Shown: piece after piece, positions 40,660 through 50,959 of the stretch
Layout: each line of letters starts with the position of its first letter
Position numbering within the stretch: the first letter of the stretch is position 1
Source of the DNA: AC-32 sp963717725
Lineage (GTDB): Bacteria > Actinomycetota > Thermoleophilia > Gaiellales > Gaiellaceae
Assembly (NCBI GenBank): GCA_963717725.1
Contig: CAVQWS010000027.1
Span: 1 to 64,000, forward strand
DNA length: 64,000 nucleotides
Direction of reading: 5' to 3'
Notes under the pieces: model-generated
What the model was told of the DNA's origin: nothing
What the model saw: the letters and a program-made list of their open reading frames with translations, nothing else
Databases searched by the model: none
Position numbers and translations under genes: made by a program

Positions 40660-42105
40660 CTAATTGCAGAGATTTTCGCCCGACATCTGTAAAGGTTTCC
40701 TTAGCCCCAGGTAAGCGAGAACGGTCGGGGCCAGATCGCTGAGCTCGCCGTCGTCGCGGAGGCGCGCGTCCGGGTCGGTGACGACCAGTGGCACGACGTT
40801 CGAGGTGTGCGCCGTGTGCGGGCTTTTGCCATCGGCCTCGAGCATCTGCTCCGCGTTGCCGTGGTCGGCCGTGATCAGCGCCACGCCGCCCAGCCGCTCG
40901 ACCGTCTCGGCCACGCGGACGAGGCAGGCGTCCGTGGTCTCGACCGCCTTCACGACTGCCGGGATCACGCCGGTGTGGCCCACCATGTCCGGGTTCGCGA
41001 AGTTGACGACCGCGAAGCTGTAGCCGCCGCGCTCGAGCTCCTGGCAGAAGCGGGCGGCCAACTCCTCGGCCGACATCTCCGGCTGCTTGTCGTAGGTGCC
41101 GACCTCGCGCGGGCTCGGCACGAGCAGGCGCGTCTCCCCCGGCCACTCTTCCTCGTTGCCGCCATTGAAGAAGTAGGTCACGTGCGCGTACTTCTCGGTC
41201 TCGGCGGCGTGCAGCTGGCGTAGGCCGTGCTCGGCGAGCACCGCGGCGAGCGTCTCGTCGACCTGCTGCTCGCCGAAGGCGACGTGCGTGTCGAGCTCGT
41301 CGCTGTAGCGGGTCATCGTGGTGACGTCGACGCCGGCCTCGAGCAGCAGCTTCGTCAGCTGTCGCGCGCGGTCTGGGCGAAAGTTGAAGAAGATCGCCGC
41401 GTCGTCCCGACCGAGCCTCGGCCGGCCGTCGAGCACGGTCGGCTCGATGAACTCGTCGGTGATCCCGCCCTCGTAACTCGCGCGCACCGCCGCGACCGGG
41501 TCGTCCGCGTGCTCGCCCTCGCCCGCGAAGACCGCATCGAAGGCCTTCTGCGTCCGCTCCCAGCGCTGGTCGCGGTCCATCGCGTAGTAGCGGCCGGAGA
41601 CCGTCGCGATCCGCTCAGCGGATAGCTCGGCGAGGTCGTGCTCGGCCGCGTGCGGCGAGACATCGCGTCCGTCGGTGAAGGCGTGGATCCACGTCCGCTC
41701 GGGCGCGAACCGGAGCAAGGCCTGCAGGTGCTCGATGTGCGAGTGCACGCCGCCGCGGGAGACGAGGCCGAGCAGGTGTACGTCGCCGCCCCGGTCGAAG
41801 GCCGCCTTCAGCGCCGGGTTCTCGAAGAACGAGCCGTCCGCGATCGCGCGATTGATCCGCTGCAGGTCCTGGTCGAGGATGCGTCCCGAGCCGATCGTCA
41901 GGTGCCCGACCTCCGAGTTGCCCATCTGCCCGGCCGGCAGGCCGACCGCCTCGCCCGAGGCCTTGATCGTCGTGTGCGGATACTCGGCCCAGAGCCGGTC
42001 GAAGACCGGCGTCTCGGCGAGCTCGACGGCGTTTCCCGGCCCGGGCGGCGCGCAGCCCCAGCCGTCGAGGATGACGAGAACTACAGGCTGGCGGCGATCC
42101 GGCAA
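40660..42105 (-). CDS. gpmI: 2,3-bisphosphoglycerate-independent phosphoglycerate mutase
   Basis: 481 residues. VVLVILDGWG with metal D14, and MGNSEVGHLTIGSGR with the phosphorylated serine S64, are the key sites. RGGVHSHIEHL, FTDGRDVSP, NFRPDRARQL and ITADHGNAE are all family motifs for the phosphatase/transferase cycle that interconverts 3- and 2-phosphoglycerate using Mn2+. A little shorter than the usual 510. The start is TTG 42105, inside tpiA by 25 bases; no in-frame ATG follows near the domain. Third step after gap and pgk in this operon. Confidence 0.96.
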   Translation of the reverse strand: MPDRRQPVVLVILDGWGCAPPGPGNAVELAETPVFDRLWAEYPHTTIKASGEAVGLPAGQMGNSEVGHLTIGSGRILDQDLQRINRAIADGSFFENPALKAAFDRGGDVHLLGLVSRGGVHSHIEHLQALLRFAPERTWIHAFTDGRDVSPHAAEHDLAELSAERIATVSGRYYAMDRDQRWERTQKAFDAVFAGEGEHADDPVAAVRASYEGGITDEFIEPTVLDGRPRLGRDDAAIFFNFRPDRARQLTKLLLEAGVDVTTMTRYSDELDTHVAFGEQQVDETLAAVLAEHGLRQLHAAETEKYAHVTYFFNGGNEEEWPGETRLLVPSPREVGTYDKQPEMSAEELAARFCQELERGGYSFAVVNFANPDMVGHTGVIPAVVKAVETTDACLVRVAETVERLGGVALITADHGNAEQMLEADGKSPHTAHTSNVVPLVVTDPDARLRDDGELSDLAPTVLAYLGLRKPLQMSGENLCN

Positions 42106-42776
42106 AGCGCCGTGAACGATTCCACGTCGAGGGAGGCGCCGCCGACAAGGGCGCCGTCCACGCCTTCCTGGGAGAGCAGTTCCTCGGCGTTCTCGGGCTT
42201 GGCCGAGCCCCCGTAGAGCACCGGCACGTCGAGCAGGTTCTTGATGAACGCGTGTGCCTCGCGCGCCTGGTCCGGGGTCGCCATCTGGCCCGTGCCGATC
42301 GCCCAGACCGGCTCGTACGCGATCACGAGCCCCTCGTGCGCGCCGCCCGCGTCGGCGATCGCCTCCACCTGCAGCCGCAGCACGAGGTCCATCTGGCCGG
42401 ACTCGCGCTCCTCGAGCGTCTCACCGACGCAGGCGATCACGCGCAGCCCGTGCCCGAGCGCGGCGGCGACCCGGCGCGCGACTGTCTCGTCGGTCTCGTC
42501 GAAGTACTGCCGGCGCTCGGAGTGGCCGATGATCGCGCCGCTGACGCCGAGCTCGAGCAGCATCGGCGCCGAGATCTCGCCGGTGAAGGCGCCCTCGTCG
42601 GCCCAGTGCACGTTCTGGGCGAAGATCGTGTGGCCGCGCTCGACCGCGGCCGGCAGCGACACGAACGGTGGGCAGAGGACGGCTTCGACGCCGTCGGGCG
42701 CCTCGAACGCCTCGCAGAACGCGCGCGTCGCCTCCGGCCCCTTGAACATCTTCCAGTTCCCGGCGATCAGCTTCAT
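42081..42776 (-). CDS. tpiA: Triosephosphate isomerase
   Basis: 231 residues. The TIM-barrel signature shows N7 and K9 (AGNWKM), H85 (IIGHSERRQYF) and the catalytic E155 (YEPVWAIGTG), with the phosphate loop LYGGSAKPENAEEL and VDGALVGGASL. It interconverts dihydroxyacetone phosphate and glyceraldehyde 3-phosphate. ATG 42776 overlaps the pgk stop as ATGA. About 20 residues shorter than the typical length. Confidence 0.96.
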   Translation of the reverse strand: MKLIAGNWKMFKGPEATRAFCEAFEAPDGVEAVLCPPFVSLPAAVERGHTIFAQNVHWADEGAFTGEISAPMLLELGVSGAIIGHSERRQYFDETDETVARRVAAALGHGLRVIACVGETLEERESGQMDLVLRLQVEAIADAGGAHEGLVIAYEPVWAIGTGQMATPDQAREAHAFIKNLLDVPVLYGGSAKPENAEELLSQEGVDGALVGGASLDVESFTALCRIAASL

Positions 42777-43816
42777 GCGCCCGGGATCACCGCCACGCCC
42801 GGGAGCTCCTTGCCCTCGAGCAGCTCGAGCGCGGCTCCGCCGCCGGTGGAGGCCCACGAGACCCGGTCGAGCAGGCCGAGCTCGTTCAGCGCGCGGATCG
42901 AGTCCGCGCCGCCGACGACCGAGAAGGCGTCCGCGACGGCGACAGCCTCGGCGACCGCCTTGGTGCCGGCGGCGAAGGGCGGCCACTCGAAGACGCCCAT
43001 CGGGCCGTTCCAGAAGATCGTCTTCGCCGTGGCGATGGCGGCCGCGAAGCGCTCGCGCGTCTCGGGGCCGATGTCGAGCCCGAGCCAGCCCTCGGGCAGC
43101 TCGTCGTACGGCACCACCTTCGTCTCGGCGTCCTCGCCGAACTCGGAGGCGGCCACGACATCCACCGGCAGCTCGACCTCGAATCCCAGCGGCGCCCCCT
43201 CGCGCAGCTCCTCGGCCATCTTGCCGCCGACGAGCACCGTGTCGGCCTTGCCGCCGAGGTTGCGCAGCACACCGAGCTTGTCCTCGACCTTCGCGCCGCC
43301 GGAGATCAGCACGAAGGGATGCTCGACCTCGCAGAGCAGCTGGCCCAGATGCTCGAGCTCCTGCTCGAGCAGCAGCCCCGCGTAGGCCGGCAGCAGCTCG
43401 GCGACGCCGACCGTGGACGCGTGCGCCCGGTGCACCGAGCCGAAGGCGTCCTCGACGAACAGCTCGTAGTCGTCGGCCAGCTTCCGCGCGAACTCCGGGT
43501 CGTTGGTCGTCTCGCCCGCGTCGAAGCGCGTGTTCTCGAGCACGTCGATCCGCTCGTCGGGGAGCAGCTCGCGCAGCCGCCTGGCGACCGGGGTCATCGA
43601 GAACGCCGAGTCAGGCCCCTTCGGCCGGCCGAGGTGCGAGCAGACCGCGACCTCCTTCGCGTCGCGGGCGAGCAGATACTCGAGCGTCGGCAGCGACGCG
43701 CGAATGCGCGTGTCGTCGGCGACGCGGCCGTCTTCGAGCGGCACGTTCAGGTCGCTCCGGACGAGCACACGCTTGCCTTCGACCTCGGCCTCACGGACCG
43801 AGCGTGGCTTACGCAC
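42773..43816 (-). CDS. pgk: Phosphoglycerate kinase (short form)
   Basis: 347 residues; ordinary bacterial Pgk has about 390-400. All landmarks are present: VLVRSDLNVPLEDG, SHLGRPKG, NTRFDAGETTND, DAFGSVHRAHASTVGV, ISGGAKVEDKLGVL, DIGPETRERF, FWNGPMGVFEWPPFAAGT and STGGGAALELLEGKELPGV. The missing length is mainly between VLVGGKMAEELREG and VELPVDVVAASEFG, where 30 or so residues are lost. It makes ATP from 1,3-bisphosphoglycerate. GTG 43816 overlaps the gap stop by eight bases. Confidence 0.95.
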   Translation of the reverse strand: MRKPRSVREAEVEGKRVLVRSDLNVPLEDGRVADDTRIRASLPTLEYLLARDAKEVAVCSHLGRPKGPDSAFSMTPVARRLRELLPDERIDVLENTRFDAGETTNDPEFARKLADDYELFVEDAFGSVHRAHASTVGVAELLPAYAGLLLEQELEHLGQLLCEVEHPFVLISGGAKVEDKLGVLRNLGGKADTVLVGGKMAEELREGAPLGFEVELPVDVVAASEFGEDAETKVVPYDELPEGWLGLDIGPETRERFAAAIATAKTIFWNGPMGVFEWPPFAAGTKAVAEAVAVADAFSVVGGADSIRALNELGLLDRVSWASTGGGAALELLEGKELPGVAVIPGA

Positions 43817-44834
43817 TCACAGCTGCCGGCAGCGTCGCGCCGACCTTCGCCACCAGGTCGACGAGCCGGCACGAGTAGCCCCACTCGTTGTCGTACCAGC
43901 CGAAGACCTTGACCATGTTCCCGTTCACCATCGTCAGGTCGCTGTCGAAGATCGACGAGTACGACGAGTGCTGAATGTCGGTCGAGACGAGCGGCTCGTC
44001 GGTGTACCGCAGGATCCCCTCGAACGGGCCGCTGTCGGCCTTCGAACGGAAGAGCTCGTTCACCTCGTCCTTGGTCGTCTCGCGGCCGACGCGCACGACC
44101 AGGTCGACGATCGAGCCGGTCGGCACGGGCGCGCGCATCGACATGCCGTCGACCTTGCCCTGCAGGTCCGGCAGCACGAGCCCGATGGCGCGTGCGGCGC
44201 CGGTCGAGGTCGGGATCAGGTTGATCGCGGCCGCCCGGGCCCGCCGGAGGTCCTCGTGCGGGAGGTCGAGCACGCGCTGGTCGTTCGTGTAGGCGTGGAT
44301 CGTCGTCATGAAGCCCTGCTCGATCGTCATTTCGTCGTGCAGCACCTTGGCCAGCGGAGCGACGCAGTTGGTCGTGCAGGAGGCGTTCGAGATCACGTCG
44401 TGCGACTCGGGGTCGTAGTCGCCCTCGTTAACGCCGAGCACGATCGTCACATCCGGGCCCTTCGCGGGCGCGGAGATGATCACCTTCTTCGCGCCTCCTT
44501 CGAGGTGCTTCGCAGCGCCGTCGCGATCGGTGAAGAAGCCGGTCGACTCGATCACGACGTCGACGCCGAGGTCGCCCCAAGGAAGGCTGCCCGGGTCGCG
44601 CTCGCTGAGCAGCTGGAGCTCCTGCGAGCCGACGGTGAGCTTGCCGTCGCCGGGCGCGACCTGCTCGTCGAGCGTGCCGAGCACGGAGTCGTGCTTGAGC
44701 AGGTAGGCCATCGTCTCGACGTCGCCGAGGTCGTTCGCCGCGACGATCTCGAAGTCGCCGCCGCGCTGCAGGTGCGCCCGGAAGAAGTTGCGCCCGATCC
44801 GCCCGAAACCGTTGATCCCAACCCGAATCGCCAC
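43809..44834 (-). CDS. gap: Glyceraldehyde-3-phosphate dehydrogenase
   Basis: 341 residues. Rossmann start GINGFGRIGRN, catalytic Cys C153 in SCTTNC, H180 in IHAYTNDQ, and the Pi loop STGAARAIGLVLP. AANDLGD at 33-39 is consistent with NAD use. It oxidises glyceraldehyde 3-phosphate to 1,3-bisphosphoglycerate. It opens the operon gap-pgk-tpiA-gpmI (and possibly the sigma gene). GGGGAGG lies 12 bases upstream of ATG 44834. Upstream is whiA, the usual order in actinobacteria. Confidence 0.97.
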   Translation of the reverse strand: MAIRVGINGFGRIGRNFFRAHLQRGGDFEIVAANDLGDVETMAYLLKHDSVLGTLDEQVAPGDGKLTVGSQELQLLSERDPGSLPWGDLGVDVVIESTGFFTDRDGAAKHLEGGAKKVIISAPAKGPDVTIVLGVNEGDYDPESHDVISNASCTTNCVAPLAKVLHDEMTIEQGFMTTIHAYTNDQRVLDLPHEDLRRARAAAINLIPTSTGAARAIGLVLPDLQGKVDGMSMRAPVPTGSIVDLVVRVGRETTKDEVNELFRSKADSGPFEGILRYTDEPLVSTDIQHSSYSSIFDSDLTMVNGNMVKVFGWYDNEWGYSCRLVDLVAKVGATLPAAVSA

Positions 44835-45062
44835 GAAAAGCCTCCCCGTCGAATTCCTTGTCGAGTCTATCGGGCGGCCGTCGTTCGAAGCGCACCCGTT
44901 TTCTGATTTGTAACGCGCGTAGTTTTACCGCGGCCCCTTTAGTAATACTCTTGATCGGCGGGTTCGCGCTCGTCCGGCGATGGATTCAGACCCCGTCCGT
45001 CGCCAAGGTCCGGAGCGCGACAATGCGGAGGGGGAGGTCGTCCTCGGAGCTTCCCCTCCGGC

Positions 45063-45091
45063 CCGCCTTTTGCCGTTCCGGCAAAAGGCGG
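45063..45091. repeat. Perfect inverted repeat
   Basis: CCGCCTTTTGCC and GGCAAAAGGCGG are separated by GTTCC, giving a 12-bp stem. It has no T tract on either side, so it is not a textbook terminator for whiA. It lies just before REP-like element R1. Confidence 0.8.
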
Positions 45092-45110
45092 CCGGTCGGG
45101 ATTTGGACGC

Positions 45111-45160
45111 GTGCGCCGGCAAAGCCGGCACACGCTCTAGACGGCATCGCAAGCGATGCC
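45111..45160 (+). repeat. Two-hairpin REP-like element R1
   Basis: GTGCGCCGGCAAAGCCGGCA, a spacer with CTCTAG, then GGCATCGCAAGCGATGCC. Both halves are palindromic. The same order is seen in R2 (50882-50932, inverted) and R3 (54856-54910). Confidence 0.75.
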
Positions 45161-45177
45161 TTTGGCGGCCCGCCTGG

Positions 45178-46092
45178 TTACTGCTTGGCGATTCTTCTCA
45201 GCGCGTTTAGCCGCCGTTGGGCGGTGGACTTGCTGGCCACCGGATTGCATCTCGCGCCGAGCTCCCGGAGTGAAAGCGACGGGTGCCTCAAACGAAGGCG
45301 CGCGATCTCTTTCAGCTGGGGGCTCAGCGACTCGAGGCGGCCGCTGCGCTCAAGGCGGCGCACCGCTTGGAGCTGGCCGTGCGCCGCACGGCCCGAGCGG
45401 ACGAGGTTCGCGTGGTCGGCGTTCGCGAGCCGGTTCGCGCGCGCGCGTGTGGACCCCACCACCGCGCGCTCCTGGAGCGCTAACGCTGCCTCGCTGGCGC
45501 CGGCCGCGGCGAGCACGCCTGCGATCCGGTCGATCCCCTTCGCATAGGCGACGACATGATCGGCGCGCTCGACGACGCGCAGCTCTTCTCCCTCGGCTGC
45601 AGCGGCCGCGGCCAGCGCCTCCGCGCCCTCACGGGTCTCGCTGCGCACCTCGAGATGCGCCGACGGTGGTGCGCTCACCGAGCCCGACGCGAGGAGGGCG
45701 CCGCGCACGTAGGCCGAGCGGCAGCACGAGCGCGAGACGACCTTGCGCGGCGGGCGGACGCGTGGCCGGAAGCGGGCGTCGACGACGCCCGCCCGCTCCA
45801 ACACCTCGCGGGCGTCGTCTTCCACGTGAAGCTGGTACCGCGTCTCCCGCCCGAAGGCATGTCGCTGATAGGTGCGGATCTCGGAGCGGACGCCGAACCC
45901 GCGCAGCAGCGCGAACGCCCGCCGCGCCGCCGACGGGCTCGAGAGGTCGAGGTGGAAGCTGACCACGCCACGGCCGAGCAGGTGCAGCCGACCCGCGAAG
46001 TGGAAGAGCGCGGAAATCTCCGCCAGCCGGTCGCACTCGCGCGCCGGCGCGATCCCGGCGAGCTCGGCGCGGACGTCGTCAGAGAACGACAC
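45178..46092 (-). CDS. whiA: WhiA sporulation/division regulator
   Basis: 304 residues. The N-terminal part has SFSDDVRAELAGIAPARECD and EISALFHFAGRLHLLGRGVV as in WhiA; the following part is the degenerate LAGLIDADG homing-endonuclease-like domain (RSAYVRGALLASGSVSAPPS). The C-terminus is the helix-turn-helix SLRELGARCNPVASKSTAQR. WhiA is universal in Gram-positive bacteria; in Streptomyces it controls sporulation genes with WhiB. GTG 46092 is the start and lies 14 bases inside ogt. The location upstream of gap is conserved in actinobacteria. Confidence 0.93.
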   Translation of the reverse strand: MSFSDDVRAELAGIAPARECDRLAEISALFHFAGRLHLLGRGVVSFHLDLSSPSAARRAFALLRGFGVRSEIRTYQRHAFGRETRYQLHVEDDAREVLERAGVVDARFRPRVRPPRKVVSRSCCRSAYVRGALLASGSVSAPPSAHLEVRSETREGAEALAAAAAAEGEELRVVERADHVVAYAKGIDRIAGVLAAAGASEAALALQERAVVGSTRARANRLANADHANLVRSGRAAHGQLQAVRRLERSGRLESLSPQLKEIARLRLRHPSLSLRELGARCNPVASKSTAQRRLNALRRIAKQ

Positions 46093-46534
46093 CCTCGAGC
46101 TCCAGGAGTCGTCGCTTGTAGTCCGGGCCGAGCGAGCCGTACGAGCCGAGGCCGTCGGCGCCGACCACGCGGTGGCACGGCACGAACAGCGCGAAGCGGT
46201 TCGCGGCGCAGACCGAGCCGACGGCACGCTGCGCGTTCGGATGCCCCGCGAGCGCCGCGATCTCGCCGTAGCTCGCGGTCTCGCCGAAGGGGATCGAGCG
46301 CATCGCGTCGACCGCCGCACGCTGGAAGGGCGTGCACCACTCGAGGTCGAGCCCGACGTCGCGGAAGGAGTCGTGGGCACCGCCGAAGTAGCTGCGTACG
46401 CGCTCGACGAGCGGGTGCGTGCCATCCGCGTCGGCCCGGCTGGACGGAAGCTCGTGCCAGGCGACGAGGCCGTCGGCGAAGACGAGCTCCCCCACCCCCC
46501 AGCCTTCGACCTCGTAGGCGATCTGCTCGACCAT
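46079..46534 (-). CDS. ogt: Methylated-DNA-protein-cysteine methyltransferase
   Basis: 151 residues. FGETASYGEIAALAGHPNAQ is the helix-turn-helix that binds the damaged base, and FVPCHRVVGADG has the acceptor cysteine (PCHRV). It removes alkyl groups from O6-alkylguanine in a single suicide reaction. ATG 46534 (MVEQIAYEVEGWG) is preferred; longer starts up to 46600 run into the divergent pruA gene. It overlaps whiA by 14 bases. Confidence 0.93.
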   Translation of the reverse strand: MVEQIAYEVEGWGVGELVFADGLVAWHELPSSRADADGTHPLVERVRSYFGGAHDSFRDVGLDLEWCTPFQRAAVDAMRSIPFGETASYGEIAALAGHPNAQRAVGSVCAANRFALFVPCHRVVGADGLGSYGSLGPDYKRRLLELEGVVL

Positions 46535-46559
46535 CTCGCCGCATCGTAGAATCCTCCGC

Positions 46560-48205
<1,646 letters not shown>

Positions 48206-48209
<4 letters not shown>

Positions 48210-49621
48210 AGCGGCCCCTTTTCGTCGCGGTCACGTTTTCGCTGGTCGTCGTCTCGGTGGCGACGGCGGCGCGCATCCATGGCACGGCCGGGCCCGACCG
48301 GCTGCAGGCCGTCAACGGCGTGCGCGATCTCGTCTCGTGCGGCCGGGGCTACGATCTCGCGACCGTCGACGGGCTCGACCGCGCCGCCCGTGACTGCGAG
48401 GTGGTCACGCGGCAGACCTCGCGCGATCCCTACGAGAACGGCGAGAGCCAGCACGAGACCGAGGTCGAGCCCGACTCGGCCGCCTTCGGCAAGACGGTGG
48501 TCGCGGTCTTCCAGGTCGGGCGGATCTTCGACGGCGGGGCGCGCAACATCGGCTACGCGGTCTCGCGCGACAGCGGTCGCACCTGGCGGCGCGGCTTCCT
48601 CCCCGGGCTCACGCCAAGGGCTAGCGATCCATCGATCGCGTACGACCGCCGGCACAAGGCCTGGCTCGCGGTCTCACTCGTCTTCGGCGGCGTCGGCTCG
48701 AAGATCGCGGTCAACCGCTCGACCGACACACGGCACTGGAGCGCGCCGGTGACTGCCGTCTCGACCAGCCCGCAGTTCGGCCAGGACAAGGAATGGATCG
48801 CCTGCGACAACTGGCCGCAGAGCGCCTACTACGGCAACTGCTACCTCAGCTACAGCGACACGATCGGCGAGGAGGTGGTCGCGCAGACCTCGAGCGACGG
48901 CGGCCGCACCTGGTCGGGCCTGACGACCGCGCCGGGCTTCCCCGGGCGCGAGTCGATCCGCGGCTCGTTCGCGCCCGGTGTGCAGCCGCTCGTGCTGCCG
49001 AGCGGTCGCGTCGTGATCGCCTACTACGACGAGGGCAGGATCTCGGCGCTCCGCTCGGACGACGGCGGCGCGACCTGGACGACGGAGCTCGGGATCGCGC
49101 CGGCCAACTATCGAACGCACTTCGGCCTGCGCGCGGCGCCGCTGCCGACCTCGGCCGTCAGCTCGGACGGCCTCGCCTACGTCTCCTGGACCGACTGCGC
49201 GTTCCGGCTCGGCTGCCCGGCGAACGACGTCGTCTACACGTCATCCATGGACGGAATCACGTGGAGCCCGGTAACGCGCGTGCCGACCGGCAGCGGCGAC
49301 GCCGAGCTCCCGGGACTCGACGCGGACCCCTCGCGTCCGGGCCGGCTCGCGCTCACGTACTACGTCTACGGCGGGTCGTCGTTCGACGTCCGCTTCATCT
49401 GGTCGAAGGACGCCGGTGCGAGCTGGAGCCGCTCGCAGCTGCTCAACTCCCGCCGCGTGCCGGTGAGCGGAATCGCCAGAACATCGCTCGGCTCGATGGT
49501 CGGCGACTACATCTCGACCTCGTTCGCCGGCGGGCGGGCGGTACCGGTTTTCGTGCTCGCGACCGCCCCGCGCAAGGGCCTGCACGAAGCCGCCTTCGGA
49601 ACCTCGATCCCCGTTCCCTAA
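48206..49621 (+). CDS. Secreted BNR-type beta-propeller protein, apparent CTG start
   Basis: 471 residues. It begins KRPLFVAVTFSLVVVSVATA, a clear signal peptide, but the only codon that can start it is CTG 48206, which overlaps the pruA stop as CTGA; no ATG, GTG or TTG lies in frame between the region inside pruA and the peptide. A short motif GTAGPDRLQAVNG with a Cys pair follows, then Asp-box motifs: SRDSGRTWRRG, SSDGGRTWSGL, SDDGGATWTTE, SSMDGITWSPV, SKDAGASWSRS. Function as for 7704-9467: a propeller with no proven enzyme site. Confidence 0.8.
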
Positions 49622-50883
49622 GCGGTCTCCGGCGGAAGCTCAGCAGGCGCGGCGCCCCAGCCGCGCGTTCGCGCCCGCAGGGCGATCCAGCCCGCGCAGG
49701 CGAGCGCCGGCAGTGCCAGCAGCACGCCCGCGTAGCGGACCCCGAACTCGTTCGCGATCAGCCCATCGATGATGCTCGCGAACGGCCGCAGGCCCAGGAA
49801 GGCGACGCTCCAGAGCGCCATGATCCGGCCTCGCTCCCACGGCTCGACGCCGAGCTGGAGCCGTGAGGTGGCGTGTGTGTTCGAAGCGAGATAGCCAAAG
49901 CCGGCGACGAACAGGAACGGCAGCGCGAGCGGCAGCCAGGGAGTGATCGAGAACGCGATCATCCCGAGGCTCAGCATCAGCAGCGTCGTGAACATCCGGC
50001 GCCTGCTGCCGCCGACGCGCCCGGCCACCACCAGGCCTGCGGTCACCGCCCCCGCGCCGAAGACGCCGATGATGTAGCCGGCCACCGTGTCCTGCCGGCC
50101 GAAGGCATGGGCCCACGCGGGCGCGAGCGTGTTCACCGGGTCGGAGGCGAAGCCCACCGCGGCCACGATCAGCAGGAAGACCACGAGCTGCGGCCGCCGG
50201 CGCAGGATCCCGATGCTCGCGCCCAGGTAGCTGGCGCTCCGCTCGGCGAGCTGCTGGGCCTGCGGTCCGATGAAGAGCAGTGCGCCGATGAAGATCAGGT
50301 ACGAGACCGCGTTCAACCCGAACGCTGCCGGGATGCCGAGGTACTGGACGGCGAGCGCGGCGCTGGCCGGCCCGATCGCGCGGGCGAGGTTGAACGTCAG
50401 CGAGTTCAGCGCCACTGCCGTCGGCACCTCGGGCTCGTCGACGAGCTGCGTGATCAGCGCCTGCTGCGCGGGAGCCGAGAAGGCACTCTGCACGCCCAGC
50501 GCGACCGCATCGGCGATCACGACCCAGGTCGGAGCCAGGTCGAAGTAGGCGAGCAGCCCGAGACCGCCGGAGAGCACCACCGCGACGGACTGGGTGACAA
50601 GCAGCAGCTGTCGCCGGTTCCAGCGGTCCGACGCTCCGCCGGCCCAGGGCGCGAGCAGGAGAATCGGGATGAACTGGGAGAAGTTGAGCACGCCGAGCAA
50701 CAGCGCCGAATGCGTCTGCCGGTAGACGAGCAAGGAAGCGGCGAGGTTCTGAAACCAGGTGCCGCTGGCCGAGAGCGCGTTGCCGACGAAGTACGGGCCG
50801 AAGGTGCGCTTGCGAAGCAGCGCGAAAGCAGCCGCCGGCCCGACGGGTGCGGCTACGCGCGGCCTGCCTTGTGCAACTGCCAC
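49618..50883 (-). CDS. MFS transporter (EntS-like family)
   Basis: 421 residues with about 12 membrane helices. The start TFGPYFVGNALSASGTWFQN and the loop GGASDRWNRRQLLLVTQSVA match the MFS_3/EntS group of exporters, some of which carry siderophores or drugs. RALGPASAA-like RAIGPASAALAV is the mid-protein helix with conserved Arg. Substrate unknown. GTG 50883 sits inside REP-like element R2; the first 15 residues may come from that element. The end overlaps the BNR gene end by four bases. Confidence 0.9.
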   Translation of the reverse strand: MAVAQGRPRVAAPVGPAAAFALLRKRTFGPYFVGNALSASGTWFQNLAASLLVYRQTHSALLLGVLNFSQFIPILLLAPWAGGASDRWNRRQLLLVTQSVAVVLSGGLGLLAYFDLAPTWVVIADAVALGVQSAFSAPAQQALITQLVDEPEVPTAVALNSLTFNLARAIGPASAALAVQYLGIPAAFGLNAVSYLIFIGALLFIGPQAQQLAERSASYLGASIGILRRRPQLVVFLLIVAAVGFASDPVNTLAPAWAHAFGRQDTVAGYIIGVFGAGAVTAGLVVAGRVGGSRRRMFTTLLMLSLGMIAFSITPWLPLALPFLFVAGFGYLASNTHATSRLQLGVEPWERGRIMALWSVAFLGLRPFASIIDGLIANEFGVRYAGVLLALPALACAGWIALRARTRGWGAAPAELPPETA

Positions 50884-50932
50884 AGCATCGCTTGCGATGC
50901 TGCTAGAGGCTGTGACGGCTTCGCCGGCGCGG
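50882..50932 (-). repeat. Two-hairpin REP-like element R2
   Basis: Inverted relative to R1 and R3. It contains AGCATCGCTTGCGATGCT, then CTAGAGGCTGTGACGG and CTTCGCCGGCGCGG. The MFS start codon lies at its left edge, so the leader of that protein may be element-encoded. Confidence 0.7.
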
Positions 50933-50959
50933 CCGTCTTACCCCGCGTGGCGTCGCCGC

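Larger units (their letters stand above)
44835..45177. other. Intergenic region upstream of the glycolytic operon
   Basis: 343 bases between whiA and gap, both leftward. It should hold the gap promoter near its left end, where the sequence is AT-richer (TAACGCGCGTAGTTTTACCG and TAGTAATACTCTTG around 44910-44955). The right part carries a strong hairpin at 45063-45091 and the two-hairpin repeat R1 at 45111-45160. No gene is visible. Confidence 0.55.

Noticed and set aside
44858..45547. 229-residue frame over the whiA end
   Set aside because: Serine/arginine-rich shadow frame, antisense to whiA, with no ribosome site.
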